64,000 nt of DNA from Acanthaster planci (lineage: Eukaryota; Echinodermata; Asteroidea; Valvatida; Acanthasteridae): positions 2,040,158 to 2,104,157 of the forward strand of contig NW_019091359.1 of the NCBI RefSeq assembly GCF_001949145.1, written 5' to 3'. The notes under the pieces are model-generated. The model saw nothing but the letters and a program-made list of their open reading frames with translations. It did not search any database and was not told the DNA's origin. The translations under genes and the position numbers were made by a program. Each line of letters starts with the position of its first letter. Position 1 is the stretch's first letter. Below are positions 52,168 through 63,600 of this stretch, in pieces.

Positions 52168-55100
52168 CGGCCCTAAAGACTCACTCGGTTGCGTGAAAAA
52201 GAAGAACACACACAAACAGCAACGTGTTGATGATTTAAATGATGAGCCAAATGTACAGATATTTATAACTGAAGTGCAAGAGATCCGCTCATGTGTTGAT
52301 GTTTTTTTATAAGCTGGTGAAAGACATTTCAAGCAGCTAATACTCAGTGGAGAGTCATCTTGATACCGTGGTTGTAGATTAAGTATTATTTGTTGAGTGC
52401 ATCCATATTCCCTTTATATTCTTGCCAGTTTGTCTGGGGAAAGACTTCAACAAATTCTGACTACACTCATGAGCCCTGAAAAATGTATTTCTTTTAAGCA
52501 ACAAATTCCAAAACACCTAAATATCTACCCCACCCCCCAATCTCAGTTTCATGTCTCAGGTCGGTGGCATTTTCTTTACCCTTCAAAATGCCCTTTTCTG
52601 AAGCATTTTCCAAAGAGGACATTCTTATCCATCTCATCAAATTGATGACAGTAGACAACATCGATGGTTTGCCTTTGAGCTGTCTACTAGAACTCTTTCT
52701 ATTAATTTTTTTTTCTTTTGCAATTGAAGTGACAACAAGAGCTTGTGCCTGGGAAACTTTTTGCTTTTGATTTTTTATTTTTTTTAAATTCTTTCTCAAT
52801 ATTACCATCCAGAGCCTGTCAGCATTTCAGGTTTAAATGGCGAAGGTTCAACGGAAATTGGCAAACTTGTTTTTCAGTGATCATGAACAAGAAAGATCCC
52901 GGCACAAGCCAATCAGTGTGCAGGCATTTATCAGCCAGGGCCTTAAGAGATGAATGAAAACACCAAATGAGGTTGAAAGGTGCCAGAAATGTTTTGAACG
53001 GAGTCAGGGCAAGTATGTCATCTACCTGTACAAAAGGAAAAGAAAAAAATAATCAGAGTGTGGTTATCGGGGATGATTCAGTAGAAATCTCCAGCAGGTT
53101 CTCTAGATATTGCTTTGATACACTCCTGAACTCTCTCCTATCCAAAGGAGAAGAGTTTAGATCTCGGGCTCTGGCCTCACAATCAGTCTCAGAGTTCCAA
53201 CAGAGCAGGCCGACTGCCCCAATGTGTTTATTCGCCCCATTTTTGGGGGTCAGCCGTTGTTGTCTTTACATGGAGCTATTTGAGGAATCAGCACGACGAT
53301 GAGCAGAGAAAGTGATCCATGCTGATGTGGCATGGATGGAAGAGGAAGGAATTGCATGGTTGAAGACATTCGTGGTTGCAATTTGTAAATTCTTTTAAAA
53401 TCAAAATTTTTTCAGTGGTTCTGCTTGGCTGAAAAAAAGTAAAAAGTAATAGTTATTGACACTGTAATCGGCCCAAGGAATTGTTGAGTTCACCACTTCA
53501 TCTTTCATAATCATTTCTTTAGAAAACATCGAATTTTCAAAAGTGAAGTTTAAGTATAGAGATTTGTTGCATTGGGCAAAATTCATAAAACTCAACAGAT
53601 TTTTTAAACAAGAACTGTTGCAGGACAGTAAAGAAATTTTTTCAGATCCACTTTTTATAAACTCTTTAAATTCCTCTACAATTTACTGATCATTTTCTTG
53701 TTTTATCTAAAAGTTGTACTTGTATAAAACTAAGCTGCGCATTACATCAGCTGACTTGTTTGACTTGGATGAAATTTGTAATATTATTTTATGTTTCTCT
53801 GTTCACTGACTTTGATGCTAGCTTCTTTATAAGTGCAGCATTACATGTAAATTGTAAATTGTAAGTACACCACATCAGAAAATATATTATGAACTTTCTC
53901 TGTATTTAAGTGAGGTTTTATCCATAAACCTATCAATAAGTGGAGTTAATATTCTGTATTGGAATTACTTAATAGTATAGTGATGCAGCAGGCTTGTGTT
54001 TGACAATGCTGGTTTCTTTGGGGTGAAACTTTCAGATAAGTAACTGACGGCTGTTGTAAGGGATCATTTCTTTTGAGGGAAGGCTGTAAAAAGGGAAGCT
54101 TTCATTTGGTCTACATTGCTCCACATGTATGTGACTGGCTAAATTAGAATTTAGCAAATAACCGTTGTTGATGTCAGACTTTCATGCAGGATAATAATAC
54201 AAAATACAAGGACTCGGCAGATAAGTTTGTCAAGGTCAGAAGAACAGTAAGATTTGGGAGTAGGTGGTGAAACCGTGATGGGAACCCCACCTTACATTTT
54301 GCCACGTGTCTCACGGTTTAAACAAGGGCCTAAGTTTTGTGGCAGTAAGTAAAAAGAGCGCCCTCTGTAGTTGCCTTTGCTTTTTTTCCCCTGTGTTTGC
54401 TGTTACCTGACCCCAGGTATCTGTGACTCCAGTGCTGCTTGAAGACAGGTTTTCTAGTTAATCATTGAAACAAGCTGCTATCAGTCTGAAGAATGCTCCA
54501 TTTTAAGGGAAATGGTTTTTGTTTGATTTTCTTTACTCCACTTATGCCTAAGTTACTGTTGACTACATTTGGACACAAAAGACAGGTGGATTGTTTCATT
54601 TTAATTTGGTACCAAGTTTTGTCAAGGTCATGAAATGTTGCATGATATCCCTGGAACCTAGGTTTTTTTTTTTAATACCGAATTCTTCCCTCAACTTGTG
54701 TTTGTGTGAAACATCTTGTGTTAAAGTTTCATCTGTTTCATCCTAAATGTTGTGTAAGCCTCGCTGTTTGTGGTGGTCACCTTTGCCTATACAAACCTTC
54801 ATTGTGCCTGTATGATTGCTTAGTGTAATTCTATAAACAAGGGGAAACGTTGATGCCTGCTAGTCCCTCTTCCCTTCCTATCGGCTCTGAGCAAGAACTC
54901 TAGATGGCGCTGCACTGGTGTACACAGACCTGTGCTTGTGTGAGCATTCCTGTGTTCTTTCATGTAAAACAAACATGGAGAAAAGTCATTTTCCTTGTGC
55001 TGTGAACTCTCTTCCTGGGGTTTTGACTGTGCTTTCCTTTAATGTTCCTCTTCATTTTGAAACTGTTTAAGAAGTTGGTTAATGTATGGATTGTACACGT

Positions 55101-55183
55101 CAAACTTTAATTGAACATACAGAAAGCTGCGCACAGGGAGAAAGTTTTGCACAAGTACTTCTGCTTTTTTTCTTAAAAGTGGG

Positions 55184-55189
55184 AATAAA
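55184..55189 (+). terminator. Poly(A) signal AATAAA, proximal candidate
   Basis: Canonical hexamer followed within about 25-40 bases by a GT-rich stretch (TGTGCACTGTGTTC), as expected for cleavage. Confidence 0.5.
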
Positions 55190-55946
55190 CGTGAGTGAAA
55201 GGTTTCCTGTGCACTGTGTTCATGAACATCAAGTATATTAGGCCATTCCAAGCTGGCTGTTTTGGTTGCCGGTCAAAGTTCACACAATGTTTATGGGGAG
55301 TTAACGAATTTCCCAATCCAAACTTTACTTCACCTCAGTAACACAGACCATTTGCCACAGTTTCGTGTGGTTCTTTCATTGGGCGCACCGGTTACAATGT
55401 CCATCATAATCAGAACTTTTATCCTTAGTGAAGTAACAACAGTTTATTTAAACTTATTTCACTTCATGTGTCTCAGTTTCCCTAGCATCTGAAACGGTCC
55501 TATAGACTGATTGCGCCGTCAAGTCACGTGACCTATAGTGGGTATCAAACATCAACAAACCCCAAGTGTTTTAGGTATTGTTTACCAAAAATGAAGCCAA
55601 TTTTTTATTCTGTACCCAACACATCAGTAGGCTGTGTATGGTACTGACTGTTGGCTTTATTTTTGATGACTGACAGCTACGACACACTTTGCTTTGGGAG
55701 GACGCTATGTTTCTTGATGTTTGATACCATAGGTCACAAGACTTAGCGGGTGCCATCGGTCAAGTCACTCCCCTCCCTGACCAAACCCCGCCACGTAACA
55801 AAAGCACCTGTGAGGCGTAAGTGTGCATGTGTATAACGACATACAGAAAAGCGATATGGAAAGCTCTGTATAAAAACTGTGGTCTCCAGTGTAAACAGTA
55901 CCAGTAACAATAGGCCTGTATGGTTTGTATTATATAAACTTCACGA

Positions 55947-55952
55947 AATAAA
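55947..55952 (+). terminator. Poly(A) signal AATAAA, distal candidate
   Basis: Canonical hexamer with an A-rich stretch about 20 bases on and TTGTTCTGTCC beyond it. It is the last plus-strand signal I found before the facing gene's 3' region. Confidence 0.5.
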
Positions 55953-56340
55953 CACTACGTATGAAAACAATTAAAAGATTGTTCTGTCCTTTCACCAGCT
56001 TCCTGATTTGAATGTTTTAAAGAATTTATTATTTTTCCTAAAATCAGCGGAAAATTATGTCTTTGTGTTTGTCAATGAGATGTGAAATCCACTGACTTTG
56101 TTCATCGTTGGAGGTAACCCACTACTAACCAACTACTTCAGTGCCAAATTTCAAAATACTGGAATCAAACTGAACAATACAAACATGCCAAGGTTGAAAA
56201 CCAATAACAAATCCAACACATTTTTTCATTTTTCTCCATCTGGACATAAAATATATTTTTCCAACCACATTTCTTTATAATGGCCACGGGAAACCAAAAG
56301 TACTTGTATAAATACTGGAAATAATTCATTTGGAGTTTGC

Positions 56341-56346
56341 TTTATT
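56341..56346 (-). terminator. HSP90B1: Candidate poly(A) signal of HSP90B1
   Basis: TTTATT on the plus strand reads AATAAA on the minus strand, about 1.3 kb downstream of the HSP90B1 stop codon. It was chosen as the nearest canonical hexamer I found. A nearer variant signal could be the real one. Confidence 0.4.
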
Positions 56347-57057
56347 CCTTGCAAAGAAACAAACAATGTGATGTCTTAAGTCACTAATCAGGAAACAATT
56401 CCTTACATCCTTTAAGTGCTGTGCTCTGAGAACTCTAAAATCCATCCATTCAATTTTTTTTTTTTTACAAAACTGACAGCCAATCTGAAATATCACACCA
56501 TATCGTGAGTAATTGCATGAAGATGGTTTTTAAAAGCTTTTTTACCTCCCAGACACATGGAAATGGAGCTAGAATGACAAATTTATACAAATTTTGTGCA
56601 GCATGTGAAAGGAAAATGGAATTTGGCTGATTCTATGAAGCACTTTCCATAAATTTTATCAAAACTACACGAGCAGAACTTTGAGAAAGGGTTTTCAGTT
56701 TCATAATGGCTCGGTACTGAATCATGTCAAGTAATCCCGTAGCATTAAGGATGACAATTCTATTTATAAACAATAACCAAACATCAACAAAAACTGACAA
56801 ATTACCACTTTTTCAATAAAAACCTTGCAAATATTTTACCAGAAATGCTCTTGACAGAAAAATTACACATAGTTTTGAAGTTTACCCTAAAGTCCAGAGT
56901 TTTCCGCTTTGCGGAGAATCTGCAAAAATCACGGATTTGGGGGTAAAAAGTGGAAAATGCAATTCTCGTTAACAAAAATAATAAATGAAACCAATATTTT
57001 TTATCATTTACGCACAATCAAATAAATAGAACCCAAATTAGGAATGACAACTCATTG

Positions 57058-57170
57058 TCACTGTTGAACTCACTTTGAAAGTAACATTTGGTAGCATTTC
57101 CCCTCCTGACAACTGATTTTCACTGTTGAACTCACTTTGAAAGTAACATTTGGTACCATTTCCCCTCCTG
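57058..57170. repeat. 51-bp direct duplication with 11-bp spacer
   Basis: 57058-57108 and 57120-57170 are identical except for one base (GGTAGC versus GGTACC), both starting TCACTGTTGAACTC and ending CCCCTCCTG. Confidence 0.95.
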
Positions 57171-57661
57171 TTTTTCCTTTGCGATATCGCAGAATTTGGT
57201 ATTGATTTCCTCTTTCTCCGCACTGCGGAGATCACGCAGGTCCCTGTTCCTACGTAGTGCCCAGACGTCTCACGGCTTATGAATAAATCAATAGGGATGG
57301 GGACCAGTCCAAGATCACAGTGGCATGGTGCATGTAGGCTCTACATGTATCATTATGCCAAAGCTACCTGTAGATGTACGGTAAATGTAGGCCTACAGTA
57401 CACATGTACAGTCACATACAGTTTTTATACACAAAATGAAGAAAGCAGAAGAAAGCAGAATTTGACTTTCAGAAAGCAGAAAATTCTGGACTTTAGTTTA
57501 CCCTTTCTGCACTCATTAACGAAAGAATACAAACTGACAGTTGCAAAAACAAATGGCAAAATTTTGGACAAGTCTGTGATAATTTTTCCACCAAGTGCAA
57601 GGAAATTGAGGTGACATGGACTTCTGAAGGAAAGAAGGTAAGATTCTTCCCTAAAGGTCCC

Positions 57662-57691
57662 TCAGAGCTCATCTTTTGAAGGCTCTTCATC
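57662..57691 (-). CDS. HSP90B1: HSP90B1 terminal exon: DEEPSKDEL and stop
   Basis: After a minus-strand TTTCCACAG acceptor the exon reads DEEPSKDEL followed by TGA. It joins the acidic exon in phase 0. Only 27 coding bases plus stop, carrying the whole ER-retrieval signal. The 268-base gap upstream could hide a further small exon, but none is needed. Confidence 0.93.
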   Translation of the reverse strand, partial: DEEPSKDEL

Positions 57692-60600
57692 CTGTGGAAA
57701 AAAAATAGTCAAGACATACGGTGTTATTACAATCAATTTCAAGANNNNNNNNNNNNNNNNNNNNNNNNNNNNNNNNNNNNNNNNNNNNNNNNNNNNNNNN
57801 NNNNNNNNNNNNNNNNNNNNNNNNNNNNNNNNNNNNNNNNNNNNNNNNNNNNNNNNNNNNNNNNNNNNNNNNNNNNNNNNNNNNNNNNNNNNNNNNNNNN
57901 NNNNNNNNNNNNNNNNNNNNNNNNNNNNNNNNNNNNNNNNNNNNNNNNNNNNNNNNNNNNNNNNNNNNNNNNNNNNNNNNNNNNNNNNNNNNNNNNNNNN
58001 NNNNNNNNNNNNATGAAGTAGCATCATGCCGACATTCTTACTCAGATTTTGCGATGAAGGTACCCAAGTTTGTCCCCTTCTGCCTCCCTGGCATTGGTAT
58101 GTATTCGTGAATGGTCAAAAATGTGTTTTTATCATCTGTTTAATACACAATTTCAACCATTTTCAATATTTTTAGAACCTCTCGCGCTTGATTCAATGTT
58201 AACCTGAACAGCAACTGTACAGATGATGGACTGTTATCAATCAATCATCTTCACTATCAATGTACCACCCTGCTGTCCTCTTAAGGACATCACATGTCAC
58301 GGAGGTCCTAGAACCTTAGTACTTCTCTTCAAACCCTAAGTGAAGAAAGTTTGCTACAAACTTTGCTCAAGTTGAAACGTGTTACAACTTTTGCGAACTT
58401 GTAGATCAAATGTTTGATCTCGCTTGAAAAAATGGCATTCGTGTTTGCTTTCTCACCAAAAATGAACATGCATGTATCTTTCAAACTGGTCATCACAAAC
58501 ACAGGCTTAAAGGAACAGCAAATCTGCTTACTTAATTAAGCAAACTTAGCAAGAAACCAATCACTAGCATGTACATGGTACTAATGTGGCCAGTGACCCC
58601 AGTTTTCCCCCGATCTAAATCTCACGATTTCCCTTCTACTTCTGCCGGATACTACCAGGCATGCAACTTGGACTATGACAAAAAAACCGAGGAATTTCCA
58701 ATCTTTACAAGACTTCGTACAGTGTGTTCTGATTTTCAATGGCATGAATGTGAGGTGAAAAACGAGGAAATCAGCTGATCCGAGGAAAAGTTGCATGCCT
58801 GATTCAATTTCAAGCGCCACTAGAGGGGTGTCACAGCCCATAGGTCAGGTGTGGCCGTGGTGATCTGAAAACCTATCCCTCACTGCATTGGACGTGCATA
58901 CCTCCACTCTCACAACCAATTCCTGCATCAGTGAAACACTGCTACTTGCAACAAACTGCGATGGTTTTTAAGAACTTACTTTGACAAGCTCATCTTCCAC
59001 TGGTTCTAGAACCTCTTCATCCTCAATTTCTCCTTCATCTTCCTCCTCTTCTTGGGCCGCCTCTTCTGCATCCTCGTCTTCTTCCTCCTCGGGCTCCTCT
59101 TCCACCTAGAGATGCAACAATCCATGCATTAACAGCCATCAGAAGAGAGAAATGTCTACCGGCATAAAGCCAACACAGGAAGTAACACCGGCACCAAGGA
59201 AATAGATTTCTTCTGACTTAGTGTCCAGTAGGAGACAGCGTCACTGTCTCAATTTTGCCAGACAATCATAATTTTTAGATCCTCCATCTCGATTGGAAGC
59301 AACCTCTGGAACTAAAGGAAGATTGCCATGGTTCCTGCAAAGACCTCCAATTGCAGAAGGAACCTGATCCCATACTTGATTGACCTGATAAATATTAATA
59401 TTGAGGGGTTTTCCAAAACTGTTACCTTTCACCTTTCCATTCTGTTTACCCTGTTCAGTCTAATTCTGTCTGTGTTAATTGTTTTTTTTTAATGAATTCA
59501 TGTCGTTGTGGTGTACACTCTGCAAGGGCTGGTTCATACAGGCTGCGGTGTACACCCACAGCGTGTACACCGCATTTGACATTCACACTTTCATCTTTTC
59601 TCCAGTCTTGGCTGCATGTGCGTATCCGACAAAAATTCAAAATTTCCCCAAATACACATACATTTGGTGCGTGCGCACTATCCATTATTTTCACAAACTA
59701 CATGCAAGGGTGCGCATTTTCATTACGCACTGCGCTTTCGTTCACGCACTGCAGACACCTCAAAATTGACCTTCGCGCTGCGTACACAACGAATACACAG
59801 TGAGTATGAACCAGCCTTAACCCCTTCGAGCCGGGAGATGGCAAACGCTGCGGCTCTGTGTGAGGATTAGTACGTACCACACACACAGTCTATTCACCAT
59901 GCACCTGCTGGTTCAATGTGGGCCTGCTGCTGGACGGAGCTTTGCATACTGGGCATACCGCAGCCCAGCAGTCGCCGTCAAAAGAATCCCGGTGTGAACG
60001 GGTTAAAGGTGGTGATTTGGTTGTAAACATGCCGTTGTTTACAATTAACATTTTTCCATTTGTTTTTCATGTTCAATCTCTTTTCATATGTAAACCATGT
60101 ACATATTGGCCTCAGGGTCATGACACAGGATGGACAATAATTCTTATCGTCTTTGATATACCAGTCCCATGTGACCAGTCCAGTATTGTTAGCACCATTT
60201 GAAACATTTGCACATCAGCTTAAATGTGATGAAACCAACAGACAAACACCAGAAGTCTCCCACTGTATCAACAGGCATGCAACTTGGACTTTGACAAAAA
60301 CAAGGAATTTCCCATCTTTACAAGACTTTGTGCAATGTTTTTCAATTTTCAGTGGCACGAGTGTAAAGCGAAAAACGAGGAAATCAGCTGATCCAAGGAA
60401 AAGTTGCATGCCCCTGTCAAGGACTTGTTCTATAGGGCTACACATTGCGTAATGTCATATGGTTCACAGCATCAGATTTCCCCAAAATGCGAGCAGCTCC
60501 TGTTAGTGCCTCACGGCCAAGGTGGACTCGAGCCACTCATCACTCCTTGTTAGTGCCTCATGGCCAAGGTGGCCTCGAGCCACTCATCACTCCTTGTTAG

Positions 60601-63600
60601 TGCCTCACGGCCAAGGTGGACTCGAGCCACTCATCACTCCTTGTTAGTGCCTCACGGCCAAGGTGGACTCGAGCCACTCATCACTCTTTGTTAGTGCCTC
60701 ACGGCCAAGGTGGACTCGAGCCACTCATCACTCCTTGTTAGTGCCTCACGGCCAAGGTGGCCTCGAGCCACTCATCACTCCTTGTTAGTGCCTCATGGCC
60801 AAGGTGGACTCAAGCCACTCATCACTCCTTGTTAGTGCCTCATGGCCAAGGTGGACTCGAGCCACTCATCACTCCTTGTTAGTGCCTCATGGCCAAGGTG
60901 GACTCAAGCCACTCATCACTCAGTGCTCACCTTCTCATCCAGGTCCACGTTCATTCCCAGCCGCAGCATCCTCTCAATCCTGCCCGCGAAGCCAGAGGAG
61001 TCCGGCAGGGCAAAGCCCGAGCGCAGGACAGCCGTCTCAAACATGACCACGGCCAGATCCTTGGCGGTCTGGTCTTCAGCGTCCTCCTCCACCTTAGCTA
61101 AGAGCTTCTTGACCAATGGGTGCCTTGGGTTGACCTCCAGGGTCTTCTTTTGGGAGGCGTAATAACTGAAGGAATAAATAAAAACACACCAATTCAAAAT
61201 CAGACAGTCAAAAGTCATTTGACTGTTGTTTAATAAAAAAACCTTTAAGCTGTTCCTTTAAGAATTCCTGTTCTGTGAGGACATTTTTCTACTTTGAATT
61301 TCTATCCTGCAAAGACTTATCTGCAAAAAGGGTTCGCAGGTTCAGAACCAATCCATGTAATAATGCTCAGAAAGCTTATCAAGGAAATACGGTGACATAC
61401 ACTTCCAAAAATAGAATACACCTATCTCTGATATCATGAAGACAAAATTCAATTGTCACAAACTTCAAGAACATAGAATTTGATACACTGCTGAGGCATT
61501 CCACCTTTTTTAAAAATAAATCCTGTGTTTCTGACATTTCACTGAATCCCCATGCAGTGCATGTTTCCATGTTTCCTGGAAAATTTATCTCAATGAAGGG
61601 GCAACACAGATGGTCATTTGTGACCCGCTCCAGGAAAAGGTGATATAGGTCGCGCTGTGCCTTTCCATGCAACAGCCTGCTCAACATTGAGAGGGTGGAA
61701 TTTCTTGTGGAATTCAATTGTTTTGTTTTCATCAGAAACATTTTCAATCATTTAAGTTTCAGCGTAGTGCTATCACAGTAAAAAATAGCTCCTCGTTTAA
61801 GTCCGAGGCTGGGCATCAGCTACAATTGGTCCGAGCGTTCCTAAGATAATAAACTGTGTCCAAAGCACTTGGCTACGTCTTAAATAACACAGGCAGCTTG
61901 TCTTTCCCCAGCCCTAGCCACGTCATGCGGATGTAGACGTGGCTAGGGCTAGGGAAAGACAAGCTGCCTGTGTTATTTAAGAAGTAGCCATTGCTGCGGA
62001 TGTAGCAATGATTGGGCCCCTACGGCGCGTTTCACCACTTGCTATTCAGAACCAGATACACCATGGCCTACCTGTTACTGCTGTCTCCTGCCTTGGCGTA
62101 GGCCTGCGATTTCATGATGCGTTCCATGTTGCCGGACCATCCGTACTGGCTGGCCACCAGGGCGCACGGGGACTCTGTCAAGCGCTGTGAGATTTTGGCG
62201 TCTTTGATCTGGATGATGGAGGAAGACAAGACAATCACTGATTTACCAGAGAGTAAATCTCAAATCCGACTTTTACTAATGTTTCATTGGAAATACGTTC
62301 CAATTGACAACTAACAATACTCTCAAATGAAAGAGTTCATGAAATGTATGGTGCCCTCTACTGGCCTATGTATATCAAATTTCCTTCATAAATGGCAGTT
62401 TCTGGTTGGCCTTTTAAAAAACTATGTGCTTTCTATATTTGGCAAAATAATGTTCCAACTGGAAACAAGATATTCCCCCTCACAGAAGTTCAAAAACACA
62501 TTGCATCTCAAAAGTGAAAAGTCTGAAACTGTGAGTCTGGTAATCAGAAGCTCAGGGACTGTGACAAGGAGAGACATGTTAATCTTTTATTGCAACGATG
62601 CCAGGCTTCTTCAGCGTATGGTACACCGTATCACAGGCTTTGAGAGATCAAATGCAACTTTGTCTTCACTCTACCTCATCCTTGAGGGCAGTCTCCTTCA
62701 GCCAGTTGGTCAGCGGCTCAAACTTCTCCTCCAGCTCCTCCCGCCTCTCTTTGGCTTTTTCCGACTCCTCCCCTATCTTCAGCCCCTCCTTGGCCACGTT
62801 CTGGAACTTCTTGCCTTCAAACTCCGGCAGGGACTGAACGGTGTACTCGTCCACCGGCTCCGTCAGGTAGAGCACCTCGTAGCCCTTCTTGATGAGTCTC
62901 TCGGTGAACGGTGAGGTCTCCACCTGCACAGGGTGACACAAAAACAATTCCCATGTCGGTAAGTCTACTTCTCATCAGCCTACTCAAGTTCACTCACATC
63001 TGTTTGGGATTGGCTGCTTGCCCATTTTATCTTACAGATTTGTTTCAACTTCCTCGACTTTCTTTTCTTAACACACTCATATACACTTGAAGATTTTATC
63101 CTACACATATTGAGCTACTGTACTTTAGTCTTGAAGAAAACCTTTGACAATACATCAGAGCGTACGAAACCTGAAAATTTTCACGGCTCTTCAGCAGGCC
63201 TTAACCCATGCCCCTGCAGCTTCTAACCGCATCCTTAACCCAAAGAGACCCCCTCCCCAACTCGTATCCATCCCAGTCAAACCAAGAAATCAACACCACA
63301 CAACTCAACGACAGTAAACTGTTGCCCAGTTTGTCTGCACTGCCCCAGGATCCAGTGCGTCAGCTACGACGATGAAATCTCTGAACCGGACCAAAAAAAT
63401 TTGCCATGCGATCTGTCTCTACCTCTTTCCTGCTGCTGCCGGCCATGAAGTAAATATGTTCCTGCTTGTCCTTCATCCTCTCCTGGTACTCGGCCAGGCT
63501 CGTCAGCTGGTCCTCTGAGTTAGAGGAGTAGAAACGGACCAGCTTGGCCAGGCGGGAACGGTTGCTGTGATCCTCGATAATGCCCAACTTGATGTTGGTA

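Larger units (their letters stand above)
52168..55970 (+). other. Presumed PDZRN 3' UTR
   Basis: AT-rich, with no coding potential beyond short chance frames, following the stop codon. Two canonical AATAAA signals (55184-55189 and 55947-55952) would give 3' UTRs of about 3.0 or 3.8 kb. A 9-bp stem (AAACCGTGA 54270-54278 with TCACGGTTT 54311-54319) could fold in the RNA. The extent is inferred. Confidence 0.55.
55971..57661. other. Region between the convergent genes, including presumed HSP90B1 3' UTR
   Basis: No coding exon seen. The minus-strand hexamer AATAAA at 56341-56346 (TTTATT on plus) and another at 56025-56030 are candidate HSP90B1 poly(A) signals, implying a 3' UTR of about 1.3-1.6 kb. 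The region also holds a 51-bp direct duplication (57058-57170) and a distant inverted repeat (about 56885-56910 with 57482-57502). Confidence 0.5.
57692..58979 (-). other. HSP90B1 last intron (1.3 kb, with gap)
   Basis: Minus-strand donor GTAAGT at 58979 and acceptor CAG at 57692-57694. It contains the 57745-58012 gap and one copy of the TIR repeat family (58656-58801). Confidence 0.85.
59106..60930 (-). other. HSP90B1 intron (1.8 kb), largely repeats
   Basis: Minus-strand donor GTGAGC at 60930 and acceptor ending 59106. Nearly two thirds is repeats: two adjoining MITE-like elements (59525-59818 and 59817-60006), a TIR element (60272-60416) and a minisatellite (about 60497-60921). Confidence 0.9.
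61166..62071 (-). other. HSP90B1 intron (0.9 kb) with long hairpin
   Basis: Minus-strand donor GTAGGC at 62071 and acceptor TTCAG ending 61166. It contains the foldback structure at 61871-61989 and a small hairpin at 61989-62010. Confidence 0.9.

Noticed and set aside
50496-52332. Long minus-strand open frames opposite the last PDZRN exon
   Set aside because: They are antisense shadows of the high-GC coding exon and match no family.
60502-60924. Regular repeat array suggesting a CRISPR array
   Set aside because: The 47-bp units are directly contiguous with no unique spacers, and the locus is an intron of an animal gene. It is a minisatellite.
60795-61162. Overlapping open frames with repeated [10 protein letters not shown]-type peptides
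   Set aside because: They arise from the 47-bp minisatellite read in successive frames, running antisense into the HSP90B1 exon. They are not a gene.
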